A DNA stretch of 64,000 nt from positions 2,113,001 through 2,177,000 of the forward strand of contig NC_014221.1 in the NCBI RefSeq assembly GCF_000092425.1, read 5' to 3'. This document shows, one piece after another, positions 46,857 to 55,562 of the stretch. The DNA comes from Truepera radiovictrix DSM 17093 (GTDB taxonomy: Bacteria > Deinococcota > Deinococci > Deinococcales > Trueperaceae). Position 1 is the first letter of the stretch, and every line of letters begins with the position of its first letter. A program made the translations under genes and the position numbers. Below the pieces are notes generated by a model that was given only the letters and a program-made list of their open reading frames with translations, was not told the DNA's origin and did no database searches.

Positions 46857-47133
46857 GAGTACACAAGCAAAGTAAACCGTTCACCGCAGCGCGCGCGGCT
46901 CGCGAGCGGGGGCCGCAGGCCCGCTACGGAGTATCGAAGGGTGAAGGTGCTATAAAAAACCTCACACTTTATGCCGTGTAGGGTGTAAGACGCAGCGTCG
47001 GTGTAACGTGCGGACGATCCAGGGGGTGCTGGGGTTGCTGACAAACGGCCTGAGCGCACCCTACTCACCCGCTGCCGAGGCGCGAGGGCGCGGTCCAAAC
47101 GCGCGTTTGAGATGAGAAGAAGATGTAAGAAGC
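46857..47133. other. intergenic between aguB and the LysM/M23 gene
   Basis: About 280 bases, lower in GC than the flanks. GTGCTATAAAAAA near 46947-46959 could be a promoter element, but no reading frame or known RNA is seen. Confidence 0.35.
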
Positions 47134-47163
47134 TTCACAGTTTCGCCGCCCATCTGTTACACT
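47134..47163 (+). promoter_or_regulatory. promoter of the LysM/M23 peptidase gene
   Basis: TTCACA (47134-47139) and TACACT (47158-47163) are 18 bases apart; the ATG follows after seven bases. The same -35, spacing and distance to the start are found before psuG. Confidence 0.6.
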
Positions 47164-47170
47164 GCACGCG

Positions 47171-48295
47171 ATGTTCTGGTCTCGCCCTGTCCTCGCGTTC
47201 GGCGCCGCACTGACGCTCGTCACGGTGGCCGCAGCTCAAACCACGTACGTCGTGCAACCGGGGGACACCCTAGTGGGGCTAGCAAGAACGCACAACACCA
47301 CCGTCGAGGCGATTCTGGCCGCCAACGACCTCTCGGGTACCGATCTGCTCGCGGGCGCGACGCTGGTCATCCCCGACCCCGCGCGCTACACCGTCCGTTC
47401 GGGCGACACCCTGAGCGGCATCGCCCGAACGGTCGGGTTGCCCGTCGAGGAGCTTATGGCGCTCAACAACCTCACCGACACGCGCATCACGATCGGGCAG
47501 ACCCTCGTCGTGCAGCGTCCCTCCGCGGCGAGCGAAGCGGCCGCCGCGCCCCTGACGGTCGAGGTCGCGCGGGGTGAGTCGCTCTGGGTGATCGCCAACC
47601 GCCACGGCGTCAGCGTCGAGGCGCTCGCCCGCGCCAACGGCCTCTCCCCCGAGGCCAGGCTGCGCGTAGGCGACCGCCTGACGGTACCGGTCGCCTACGC
47701 GGGGAGCGCCGGAACGGCCGACAAAGGGGGTGGCGCCGAACCGCGCGTCACCGTCGCGGCCGGCGAATCGCTCTCGGAGATCGCCGCGCGCCACAACACC
47801 ACCGTCGACGCCCTTATGAGCGCGAACGGCCTTACGAGCGACATCCTCAACCCCGGCGAGACGCTCCTCATCCCCCCCGCGTCACCCAACGTCGACGCCG
47901 GCGCGCCCGGCATCATCTGGCCGCTGCGGGGCGTCATCACCTCGTACTACGGCCCCCGCAACCTGCTGGGCATGACCTACCACTACGGCATCGACATCGA
48001 CGGCGACGTCGGCGACCCCATCGTCGCCGCGATGTCGGGGACCGTCACCTATAGCGGTTGGCTGGGCGGGTACGGGTACCTGGTCATCATCCAAGACGGC
48101 GACATCGAGTACTACTACGCGCACGCCTCCGAGCTGCTCGTCTCGGTCGGGCAGTGGGTCGAAGCGGGGCAGGTGATCGCCCGCGTCGGCGCGACGGGGC
48201 GCGTGACCGGACCGCACCTGCACTTTGAGATCCGCATCGGCGGTCAGCCCGTCGACCCCCTGCCCTACCTCGAGCGCACCGCTCAGCTACCCTAG
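47171..48295 (+). CDS. LysM and M23 peptidase domain protein
   Basis: 374 residues. Signal peptide to about 23 (TVAAAQ), then four LysM peptidoglycan-binding repeats (starting near YVVQPGDTL, YTVRSGDTL, VEVARGESL, VTVAAGESL) and a C-terminal M23 metallopeptidase domain (about 250-370). The zinc-site motifs HYGID (HxxxD) and HLHFE (HxH) are intact, so it should be an active endopeptidase that cuts peptidoglycan cross-links, unlike degenerate EnvC/NlpD forms. Confidence 0.93.
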   Translation: MFWSRPVLAFGAALTLVTVAAAQTTYVVQPGDTLVGLARTHNTTVEAILAANDLSGTDLLAGATLVIPDPARYTVRSGDTLSGIARTVGLPVEELMALNNLTDTRITIGQTLVVQRPSAASEAAAAPLTVEVARGESLWVIANRHGVSVEALARANGLSPEARLRVGDRLTVPVAYAGSAGTADKGGGAEPRVTVAAGESLSEIAARHNTTVDALMSANGLTSDILNPGETLLIPPASPNVDAGAPGIIWPLRGVITSYYGPRNLLGMTYHYGIDIDGDVGDPIVAAMSGTVTYSGWLGGYGYLVIIQDGDIEYYYAHASELLVSVGQWVEAGQVIARVGATGRVTGPHLHFEIRIGGQPVDPLPYLERTAQLP

Positions 48296-48556
48296 ACCCA
48301 GTAGGCGGATGAGGCGTAGCGCGCGAATGCGGGGGGCTGCGGCAGGACCTGCGCGCCACACCCTCGCTCGCCCCTCACGCAAAACACCCCATCCCTTTGC
48401 TCACGACGCCCAAGCCTCACCCTACAGGGCGAGCGGCATACCGCCTGCACGACGCGCGACGTCGCTGGGGGTCTCGAAGGTTGGCGCGCTCCGCATCAGC
48501 TGTCACCTGGACGCCACCTAGATGCCATTCGCTTACAGACCTTTACACTAAAGCTC

Positions 48557-50260
48557 ATGGCGGCCCCGGCTCCCTTAGATCCCGACACGCACCGCCAGCG
48601 CGCGCAGCAGCTTCTGCGGGCGTTTGGCCTGACGCACTTTCGCCCCGGACAACAGGAGGCCATCCTCGGCGCCCTCAGCGGACGCGACGTGCTCGCGGTG
48701 ATGCCCACGGGCGCCGGCAAATCGCTCGTCTACCAGCTCCCCGCGCTCGAGGGCGCGGGGCTGACGGTCGTCGTCAGCCCGCTCATCGCGCTCATGGGCG
48801 ACCAGGTCGCGAGGTTGCAGCGGCGCGGGGTCGCCGCCGCCGCCTTAACGAGCGCGCTTACCGAAAGGCAGCAGGCGCAGGTGTTTGGGGCGCTCCCTGA
48901 GCTGCGGCTCCTCTACCTCTCCCCCGAACGGCTGCAGAGCGCTGCGCTGCGGCGCGCCCTCGTCCGGATACGCGTCGCGCGGCTTGTGGTGGACGAAGCG
49001 CACTGCATCTCGAGCTGGGGCCACGACTTTCGACCCGACTACCGCCGCTTGGGTGCGCTGCGGCGCGCGCTGGGTACACCCCCGGTGACGGCACTCACCG
49101 CAACCGCGACCCCGGCGGTCCGCCGCGACATCGCAGCCTCGCTCGCGCTCGAAGACCCCCTCGAGGTCCTCACCGGCTTCGACCGGCCGAACCTCGCCTA
49201 CCGCGTCTGGTGGGCGCCTTTTGAGCGCCTCAAGCTGCAGCTCGTCGAGCACGCCCTCCGCGCGCAGCCGGGAGCGAGCATCATCTACGCGGGGACGCGC
49301 GCGGGGGTGGAGCGCCTCAGCGCGCACCTCACAAGCCGTGGGATAGCGGCGCGCCCCTACCACGCGGGCATGGCGGCAGAGGCGCGCGCGGCGGTGCAAC
49401 GGGCCTTTTTGGAGGGTCGGGCGCCCCTTCTCGTCGCCACGAACGCTTTCGGCATGGGGATCGACAAACCCGACATCAAGGCCGTGCTGCACGTCGACCC
49501 GCCCACCTCGCTCGAGGCCCTCTACCAGGAGGCTGGGCGCGCCGGCCGCGACGGCGAGAGCGCCCGCTGCACCCTGCTCGTCGGCCCCGGCGAGCTCGAG
49601 CGCCAAGCGCGGCGCGTCGCGCTCAGCACCCCCACGCTGCTCGACCTCAAGCGGCTCTGGGTGCTGCTGCGCAACCACGGGGCGTTCGGCGCGGCGGCGC
49701 CGCCGGTCACGGCCGAAGGGGCTGCCGCGGCGCTCGGCCTCGGCCGGGGCAAACTCGTCGGCGCGCTCGAGCTGTTGGAACGCCACAAGGTGATTCGGCT
49801 CGAGCGGCAAAGGGGCGCGCTCACGCTCGCCCTGGTGGGCCCCACCCCACCCCCGCCCGAGGCTTTCGAGGCGCTGCGCGCCGACACCTTGGCGCTGCAA
49901 AGGGCCAAAGCGGCGCTCTGGGAGGCGGTGCGCCGTTACGCCCTGACGCCCAGGTGCCGCCGCGCGCAGCTCCTCGCCTACTTCGGCGACGAGGCGCCGC
50001 CAAGGGGCGCGTGCCGCTGCGACGTCTGCACGACCGAGGGGCGCACCCCGCTGCTCGGCGACGCTGCGCGGGTGCTGGGGCGCTGCACGCGGCCGCGGCG
50101 GCGGCGCGCGCTCGACGGGGCGTTTGCCACCCCGTTGGAAACCGAGGCGCTCCTAGCTTGGCTGCGGCGCGAGGGGTACGTGCGCGCGGCGCTCGGCTGG
50201 TACCGCGCGAGCGCCGCGGGGCGGCGGGCGCTGGCGCGCGCCGAGGTGAGCGCCCGGTGA
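48557..50260 (+). CDS. recQ: RecQ family ATP-dependent DNA helicase
   Basis: 567 residues. Superfamily 2 motifs: Walker A PTGAGKSL, DEAH box VDEAHCISSWGHDFRPDYR, and motif VI QEAGRAGRDG. The zinc-binding RQC region has four Cys in the pattern CRRAQLLAYF...CRCDVC. The HRDC domain normally following is absent, so it is the short form. It unwinds 3'-5' in recombination and repair. The ATG follows TACACT by seven bases. It overlaps the phosphoesterase gene by GTGA. Confidence 0.93.
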   Translation: MAAPAPLDPDTHRQRAQQLLRAFGLTHFRPGQQEAILGALSGRDVLAVMPTGAGKSLVYQLPALEGAGLTVVVSPLIALMGDQVARLQRRGVAAAALTSALTERQQAQVFGALPELRLLYLSPERLQSAALRRALVRIRVARLVVDEAHCISSWGHDFRPDYRRLGALRRALGTPPVTALTATATPAVRRDIAASLALEDPLEVLTGFDRPNLAYRVWWAPFERLKLQLVEHALRAQPGASIIYAGTRAGVERLSAHLTSRGIAARPYHAGMAAEARAAVQRAFLEGRAPLLVATNAFGMGIDKPDIKAVLHVDPPTSLEALYQEAGRAGRDGESARCTLLVGPGELERQARRVALSTPTLLDLKRLWVLLRNHGAFGAAAPPVTAEGAAAALGLGRGKLVGALELLERHKVIRLERQRGALTLALVGPTPPPPEAFEALRADTLALQRAKAALWEAVRRYALTPRCRRAQLLAYFGDEAPPRGACRCDVCTTEGRTPLLGDAARVLGRCTRPRRRRALDGAFATPLETEALLAWLRREGYVRAALGWYRASAAGRRALARAEVSAR

Positions 50261-51054
50261 CCCCCCCGAAGGCCGCACACGAACCCCATAAGCTCGTCGT
50301 CGTCGGCGATATTCACGCCCAAGAGGCCAAGTTCTGGCACCTCTTGCGGCGCGCCGGGCTCGCCGACGCCGCGCGTCAGCCGACCGCTGCCCTGCGCGAC
50401 CCAGCGACTCGGCTCGTGCTCCTAGGCGACCTCGTGCACGCCAAAACCCGCGCCGCCTACGCGGCGCTCATCGGTGAGGGGCACTACGACGAGTTCCACC
50501 CCCCGCACCTGCAGCGGGCGGAGCGGGCACAGGAGGCGTTTTTAGGGCGCCTCAAGGCGTTTTGCGACGCGGCACCCGGCCAGGTGGTGATCCTGATGGG
50601 CAACCACGACTACAGCGCCGCGACCGGCGAGAGCGGCCCTTTGCGCTCGGACGACCTCGCCCACCTCGAGTGGCTCCCCGGCTACGGCAACCCGCTGCCC
50701 GCGGCGCTGCGCGACTGGATCCTGAGCTGGCCCAGCGAGGTCGTCTTCGGCGGGGTGCACCTCGCCCACGTCGGCCCCTACCCCGAGCACAACCGCTTCG
50801 ACGCGGGCTTTTACCTCGAGAACCGGCGCGACTGGATCCTCGAAGACCGCGACCTGCTCGCCGCCACCCCCTACCGCTTGGGCGTCTACGGGCACACCCC
50901 CGTGCGCGGCGGGGTGCACTTCGCCTCGCGCGGCCGGGCGCTGCTTCTCGACATGAACGGTTACCGCAACGAGTACGCCTTTCTCGAGCTGACCCTCACC
51001 GAGGGGGGGCCTTGCCTCGAGCTGCAGGGGTGCTTTTTTAGCGAGCGCCTCTAG
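50257..51054 (+). CDS. calcineurin-like metallophosphoesterase
   Basis: 265 residues. The metallophosphoesterase metal motifs are in order: GDIHAQ (GDxH), LLGDLV (GDxx), MGNHDYSA (GNHD), HLAHV and GHTPVRGG (GHxP). The substrate is not predictable; proteins of this fold include protein and nucleotide phosphatases and DNA nucleases. GTGA overlap with recQ indicates translational coupling and perhaps a joint DNA-repair task (inference). The open frame upstream is a shadow of recQ. Confidence 0.85.
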   Translation: MTPPKAAHEPHKLVVVGDIHAQEAKFWHLLRRAGLADAARQPTAALRDPATRLVLLGDLVHAKTRAAYAALIGEGHYDEFHPPHLQRAERAQEAFLGRLKAFCDAAPGQVVILMGNHDYSAATGESGPLRSDDLAHLEWLPGYGNPLPAALRDWILSWPSEVVFGGVHLAHVGPYPEHNRFDAGFYLENRRDWILEDRDLLAATPYRLGVYGHTPVRGGVHFASRGRALLLDMNGYRNEYAFLELTLTEGGPCLELQGCFFSERL

Positions 51055-51081
51055 GCCCCGGGGCGCGTGATAAGCTACCCC

Positions 51082-51903
51082 ATGACCGCTCCAGGCTCCT
51101 TTATGTCCACCCTGACGGCGACCGAGGTGTGCACCTACACCCTCGTCTGCGGCGGCAAACCGGTCGGGAGCCAACTGCTACGCACCACGGCGCGGCGCGG
51201 CGAGGTGGCGCTCGAGGCGCGCCTACTCCTCCAGGGCGCGCTCGGCCACTACACGGTCACGCAGACGAGCCGGCTCGAGCTGCCGACGCTGCAGAGCGTG
51301 TGCTTCTCCGAAATCACCGAGGCGCGCGACGGGCGCCGCACCTTCGACCTCAGCTTCGACGCGGGCAGCGGCCTCGTGCGCGCGGTGCGGCGCGTCGGCG
51401 CGCAGAGCGACGCGGCCGATGTCCCCTACGTGCGCCCTTACAGCGACCCTTTGGGACTCCTTTACCGGCTTCGGCAGCACGTCGCTCAGGCTGTAGCGGG
51501 CGACGTCGCGCCCACCGAACGCGTCCCCATGCTCGGCAAAGACGTCCTCATCGAGCGCCATCCCCCCACCGAGGTCGAGACCGCGCTCGGCGTGCGCCGC
51601 GCGTTCGCGCTCATCCTCTCACCGGGGCCGAGCTACGTCTACATCGATACGGCTCCGCCGCACCCCATCGTGCGCCTCACGCAGCGTTTGGAGGGGGCGC
51701 TGCTCGACGCCTTCTTGGTGCGCATCGCGCACGAGGCGCTCCCGAGGGAGAGCGCTAGGGAGTGGGGACGCGCTCGCATCCCGCCGGGGCTCCCCGAGGT
51801 GCCGGAACCTTTCACGCCGGAAAGCCCCGAACACGCGCCCGGCGCCCGCCCCGCTCGGCGCCGCAGGCGGGGCGGCAGGCGCCGGCGTAAAGAGACGCCC
51901 TAG
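51082..51903 (+). CDS. hypothetical protein, unknown family
   Basis: 273 residues. No signal peptide. Beta-strand-rich sequence up to about 225, then a basic Arg-rich tail ([15 protein letters not shown]) that could bind nucleic acid or the ribosome. I do not recognise the family. The ATG at 51082 is five bases after TAAGCT with no Shine-Dalgarno, so a leaderless transcript is likely. Start could also be the second Met a few codons in. Confidence 0.7.
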   Translation: MTAPGSFMSTLTATEVCTYTLVCGGKPVGSQLLRTTARRGEVALEARLLLQGALGHYTVTQTSRLELPTLQSVCFSEITEARDGRRTFDLSFDAGSGLVRAVRRVGAQSDAADVPYVRPYSDPLGLLYRLRQHVAQAVAGDVAPTERVPMLGKDVLIERHPPTEVETALGVRRAFALILSPGPSYVYIDTAPPHPIVRLTQRLEGALLDAFLVRIAHEALPRESAREWGRARIPPGLPEVPEPFTPESPEHAPGARPARRRRRGGRRRRKETP

Positions 51904-51915
51904 AGCATTTCCGCC

Positions 51916-51931
51916 CCGCAGCACCCTGCGG
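51916..51931 (+). terminator. possible short stem-loop after the orphan gene
   Basis: CCGCAG-CACC-CTGCGG gives a 6-bp stem 13 bases past the stop. There is no T-run; weak evidence. Confidence 0.3.
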
Positions 51932-52075
51932 AGCACAGCGACCGTAGCAGGTATCTTTCGGTTAGCCACGCTCCAAACCGCCCAACTTTCCTCTAGCACT
52001 TACATTTTGAAGATGACCTCCTGGCTACCTCTGCGGGGTGGACCTGCACGTTACGGTGCGTGGTTGTGGGTACCG

Positions 52076-52708
52076 CTAACCCAAAGCGGCGTACAGCACC
52101 CCCGAAAGCGCCGCAGCGAGCAGCCCGAGCAGTGCGAACGCCAGCACGAAGGTTAGGAGCGCCTGGCGCGCGCGGTAACCGTGCGCTTCAGAGAGCATGG
52201 CGACGTTGACGAACGCGAGCCAGAGCCACAGCCCCCAGGAGAGGAGGACGAGCACGCCCGAGACCGCCCCCGGAAAAGCGTCCCCGAAAAGCGCGCCGCC
52301 GACAAAGCCCACGGCAAAGAGCAGCAGGCGCGCCTGAAAGCCCGCCAGCAGCGGCCACGCGAGCGCGTGCACGACCGCGGCGTAGGTGCCGCCGCCGCCC
52401 AAAGGCCGCCCGAAGCGCAGCAGGAGCCACCCGAGGCCGAACGCGGTCATAAAGCCCCACAAGGCCCCCTGCAGCGCCGCCCACAGCCAGAGCAACGGGG
52501 GCCAAACTAACGGGGCGCGCTCCCCGAGCCTCGGCGGCTCCCCACCGAAGACGGGCCACGTCTCGCTCGCGAAGTCCACCACCCCGCTCAGCCCCCCCGC
52601 GACCACCGCGACGGTCGCCGCAGCCAAGAGCGGCAGGCCGCGAACGCGCCGCAACACCCCCCTCGGTTCCGCCCACACCTCACGCCACGGCCACGACCTC
52701 GCGAGCAT
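52076..52708 (-). CDS. Yip1 family membrane protein
   Basis: 210 residues with five TM segments and the Yip1-type opening RSWPWREVWAEPRGVLRRV, which resembles the N-terminal motif of bacterial YIP1 proteins. Function in bacteria is unknown. GGGAGGG before the ATG at 52708 sets the start; the frame runs on upstream without support. Confidence 0.78.
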   Translation of the reverse strand: MLARSWPWREVWAEPRGVLRRVRGLPLLAAATVAVVAGGLSGVVDFASETWPVFGGEPPRLGERAPLVWPPLLWLWAALQGALWGFMTAFGLGWLLLRFGRPLGGGGTYAAVVHALAWPLLAGFQARLLLFAVGFVGGALFGDAFPGAVSGVLVLLSWGLWLWLAFVNVAMLSEAHGYRARQALLTFVLAFALLGLLAAALSGVLYAALG

Positions 52709-52820
52709 ACGTCCCTCCCAACGCGGTGCTACAGAACGTCGTTTCGTAAAGTGTAGCAGCTCGCGAGCGAGCAGGTGCTTCACAGCGGCGCCGCCCTGCG
52801 CTATGCTGGAACGCTCCGCC

Positions 52821-54059
52821 ATGACGACCCCCTCCACCCCCCACCCGGACTACGCCCGCAGCCTCGAGTACCTCTTCGCCCAAACCCGCGCGGGCGCCCC
52901 CCGCAGCGCCGGGCGGATGCGCGCGCTGATGGCGCAGCTAGGGCTCCTCTCGCCCCGCAACGTCATCCACGTCGTCGGCACCAACGGCAAAGGGAGCGTC
53001 GCGGCGGCGCTCGCCGCCGCCTACCAGGCCGAGGGGGTGCGGGTCGGGCGGTTTCTGTCGCCGCACGTCTCGGACTTTCGGGAGCGCATCGCCGTAGATG
53101 GCGAAGCAGTCAGCGAGGCCGAGGTCGTCGACTTCGTGGCGCGGCTTAAAGCGCGCGGCCCCCTCGAGCTCGCCGGCGCGCCCCCCGCCTTTTTCGAGCT
53201 GACCCTCGCTCTGGCGTTGGAGCACTTCGCGCGCCGCGGCGTCGAGGTCGCGGTGGTCGAGGCGGGGGTCGGCGCCAAGCACGACGCCACCCGCGCCCTC
53301 GAAAACGTCCGGAGCGTCGTGCTGACCAACGTCGGGCGCGACCACCTGGACACCCTCGGCCCCACGCTCGAAGACGTCGCTCGGGACAAAGCCGACGCCA
53401 TCCGCCCCGGCGTGCCCATCTTGAGTAGCGCCACCGGCGAAGCCGTCGCGGTCCTCGCCGAGGTCGCCTCGGCGCGGCGCAGCCCGCTCTTTCTCGACCT
53501 CCCCAAAAGCCGCCTTTTCGAGCTGCCAACCGGGGCCGCGCCGCGCTCGCCGACCCAGGAGCGCAACGCCCGCCTGGCCGCTGCGGCGCTCCGGTTGGCG
53601 GGGGTGTCGGAAGCGGCCATCGCCACGGGGCTCCAGGCGACGCTGCCGGGGCGCGCCGAACGCTTCTCCCTCCACGGGCGCGAGGTCTTGCTAGACGGCG
53701 CGCACAACCCCGACGCTGCAGAAGCGCTCCTCGAGCTCGCTCGTCCCCCCTTCGTGCTGGTCTTCGGCGCCCAACGCAAAAAGCTCGGCGAGGAGACGCT
53801 GCGGGTTCTGGAGCCGCACGCCGAACGGGTCGTCATCACGGACGTCCAGGGGGAACCGAGCGCGCTCGCACAGCCGGGGCGAAACCACATCCCGGAGCCC
53901 CGAGAAGCGCTTCGGGAGGCGTTGTCGAGCGCTCCCAAAAGCGCTCAGGTGCTCGTCGCCGGGTCGTTCTACCTCGCCGGGCAGCTGCGGCCCTTGTTGC
54001 TGCAGAGCACCCTTGGCGCAGGTGCCTCGGGGACGATATCTGCTAGACTCTCCCCGTGA
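52821..54059 (+). CDS. folC: folylpolyglutamate synthase / dihydrofolate synthase
   Basis: 412 residues. Mur-ligase-type ATP motif GTNGKGSVAAALAAAY, substrate motif LSPHVSDFRERI, and GDARYKLDGAHNP equivalent LLDGAHNPDAAEAL are present. It adds glutamates to (dihydro)folate. The start is uncertain: ATG at 52821 is chosen, ATG at 52803 is possible; neither has a good Shine-Dalgarno. Its TGA overlaps the GTG of yceH. Confidence 0.93.
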   Translation: MTTPSTPHPDYARSLEYLFAQTRAGAPRSAGRMRALMAQLGLLSPRNVIHVVGTNGKGSVAAALAAAYQAEGVRVGRFLSPHVSDFRERIAVDGEAVSEAEVVDFVARLKARGPLELAGAPPAFFELTLALALEHFARRGVEVAVVEAGVGAKHDATRALENVRSVVLTNVGRDHLDTLGPTLEDVARDKADAIRPGVPILSSATGEAVAVLAEVASARRSPLFLDLPKSRLFELPTGAAPRSPTQERNARLAAAALRLAGVSEAAIATGLQATLPGRAERFSLHGREVLLDGAHNPDAAEALLELARPPFVLVFGAQRKKLGEETLRVLEPHAERVVITDVQGEPSALAQPGRNHIPEPREALREALSSAPKSAQVLVAGSFYLAGQLRPLLLQSTLGAGASGTISARLSP

Positions 54060-54715
54060 GTTTGTCCCCCGTCGCCGTGCGCGTGCTGGGCGCACTGCTC
54101 GAAAAAGCGCACACCACCCCCGAGAACTACCCGCTCTCACTGAACGCCCTCGTGCTGGCCTGCAACCAGAAGACGAGCCGCGACCCCGTCACCGCCTACT
54201 CGGAGCGCGACGTCGAGGAGGCGCTGCAAGGGCTGCGCGACCGCGGCCTGGTGAGCTCGAGCCAAGGGGTGAGCGAGCGCGTGGTCAAGCATCAGCACCG
54301 CCTTGAGGAGGCGCTCTCCCTCTCGCGCCCCGACCTCGCCGTGCTCGCGGTGCTCATGCTGCGCGGCCCTCAGACCGCCGGCGAGCTGCGCAGCCGCACG
54401 GAGCGCTACACGCACTTCCCGGACGTCGCCGCGGTCGAGGCGAGCTTACGGCGGCTCGCCGAACACCGCCCCCCGCTCGCTCGCGCCGAAGCGCGCGCTC
54501 CCGGCCAGAGCCAGACCCGCTGGGTGCACCTGCTCGGGGCAGACCCGGAGAGGGCCAAACCGAGAGCGCGCCCGGCTGCCACGCCACCTGCAACCGACGG
54601 CCCGACCCTGGAGACGCTGCAAGCGGAGGTCGCGACGCTCAAGCGGCAGGTGGCGCGGCTCTTACAGCACGCGGGGCTCGAGGAGTCTATGACGGCCGAT
54701 GACTTTAGAGAATAG
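54056..54715 (+). CDS. UPF0502 (YceH-like) protein
   Basis: 219 residues. Two winged-helix-like domains typical of UPF0502 (VRVLGALLEKAHTTPENYPL near the start, and LMLRGPQTAGELRSRTERYT in the second), plus a C-terminal helix (ETLQAEVATLKRQVARLLQH). Biochemical function unknown. GTG start overlaps the folC stop; TAGACT lies six bases upstream, so a leaderless transcript of its own is possible. Confidence 0.9.
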   Translation: MSLSPVAVRVLGALLEKAHTTPENYPLSLNALVLACNQKTSRDPVTAYSERDVEEALQGLRDRGLVSSSQGVSERVVKHQHRLEEALSLSRPDLAVLAVLMLRGPQTAGELRSRTERYTHFPDVAAVEASLRRLAEHRPPLARAEARAPGQSQTRWVHLLGADPERAKPRARPAATPPATDGPTLETLQAEVATLKRQVARLLQHAGLEESMTADDFRE

Positions 54716-54720
54716 GGGCG

Positions 54721-55490
54721 GTGAACCTCGTGCAAGGTCGTGTCTACACCGTTGTGGGGTTGGCCGAAAGCGAGCGCACGTTAGCGGGACATGACACTTT
54801 AAGCTCGGAGACGCGCACACCTTCCCCGCCGACGCGCCGCTCGCGGTCCCCAACCGTTTGCTTTACGGCCTCGACGACACCGCGCGCCGCGCTAGCTTCG
54901 CCGAAACGCCCGCAGCGGTCGACCTCAGCGCGTTCCCATTTCTCGACCTGGCCCAGAAAGGGCACGCGACGCGCGTGTTCACCGTGCCCTACGGAACGTT
55001 GAACGGGCCGGCCCAGACCTTGCCGGACCCACCCAACGCGCTCGGGCCCTCTTTTTGTGCCGCGAGTTAGGGGGCTGGACGCGCTCGGTGGCGCGGTGTC
55101 CCCGCCTCTCCAGAGCGCGAGGCGCGCTGCCAAGCCTCGTGACCATAGCTACCTACCCCAGGGAACGCTTGATCACGCTCCTGCGCGACCGGACGCCCGA
55201 AACGCACCCCGAAGACGCCGCGCTCGGCTGGACCTCGCACGCGCTGACTATCGCGCCTTGCTCACCGCCCCAACCGCGGCCCTTCTCGCCGTGAGATGCG
55301 TCTACGGGCTTTCGCGGGGCGGGCTCGAGCGGGCTTTCGAGGGTTTCCATCACGACGCCCAAGCGGGGACGTCACGCGCCAAAGAGGCGTTGCGGCGACG
55401 ACACGAACGCGACTTCAGCGAAGCTGACGTGGCGCTGGCCAAACAGGTCGCTCGAGCCTACGGGATCCACCGCACCCCTCCCCGGACACC
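54721..55490 (+). pseudogene. frameshifted gene remnant(s) of unknown family
   Basis: Protein-like sequence runs in three frames: from the GTG at 54721 to about 54796, then one base out of phase (from FKLGDAHTFPAD at 54798, open to 55070), then in a third frame from about 55137 (TIATYPRERLITLLRDRTPE) and back at about 55225 (RLDLARADYRALLTAPTAAL to about 55490). A one-base deletion after GACAC near 54797 explains the first shift. It may be one decayed gene or two. No family recognised. Confidence 0.5.
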
Positions 55491-55511
55491 TCCTGGGGGG
55501 CTAACACCCGC

Positions 55512-55562
55512 TATACTCAGCTTTACGCGAGCGCCGAGAGCGCTTTTTTGTTTGGAGTCTTC
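55512..55562 (+). promoter_or_regulatory. rimO promoter and hairpin/T-run leader
   Basis: TATACT at 55512-55517 is a good -10. In the leader AGCGC-CGAGA-GCGCT (55530-55544) is followed by six T, the shape of an intrinsic terminator, then GGAG at 55554-55557 and the rimO ATG. It could act as an attenuator, or end transcription of the decayed upstream gene. Confidence 0.6.

Noticed and set aside
49954-50256. Upstream extension of the phosphoesterase frame
   Set aside because: It lies wholly within recQ in another frame, and the GTG at 50257 overlaps the recQ stop as expected for coupled genes.
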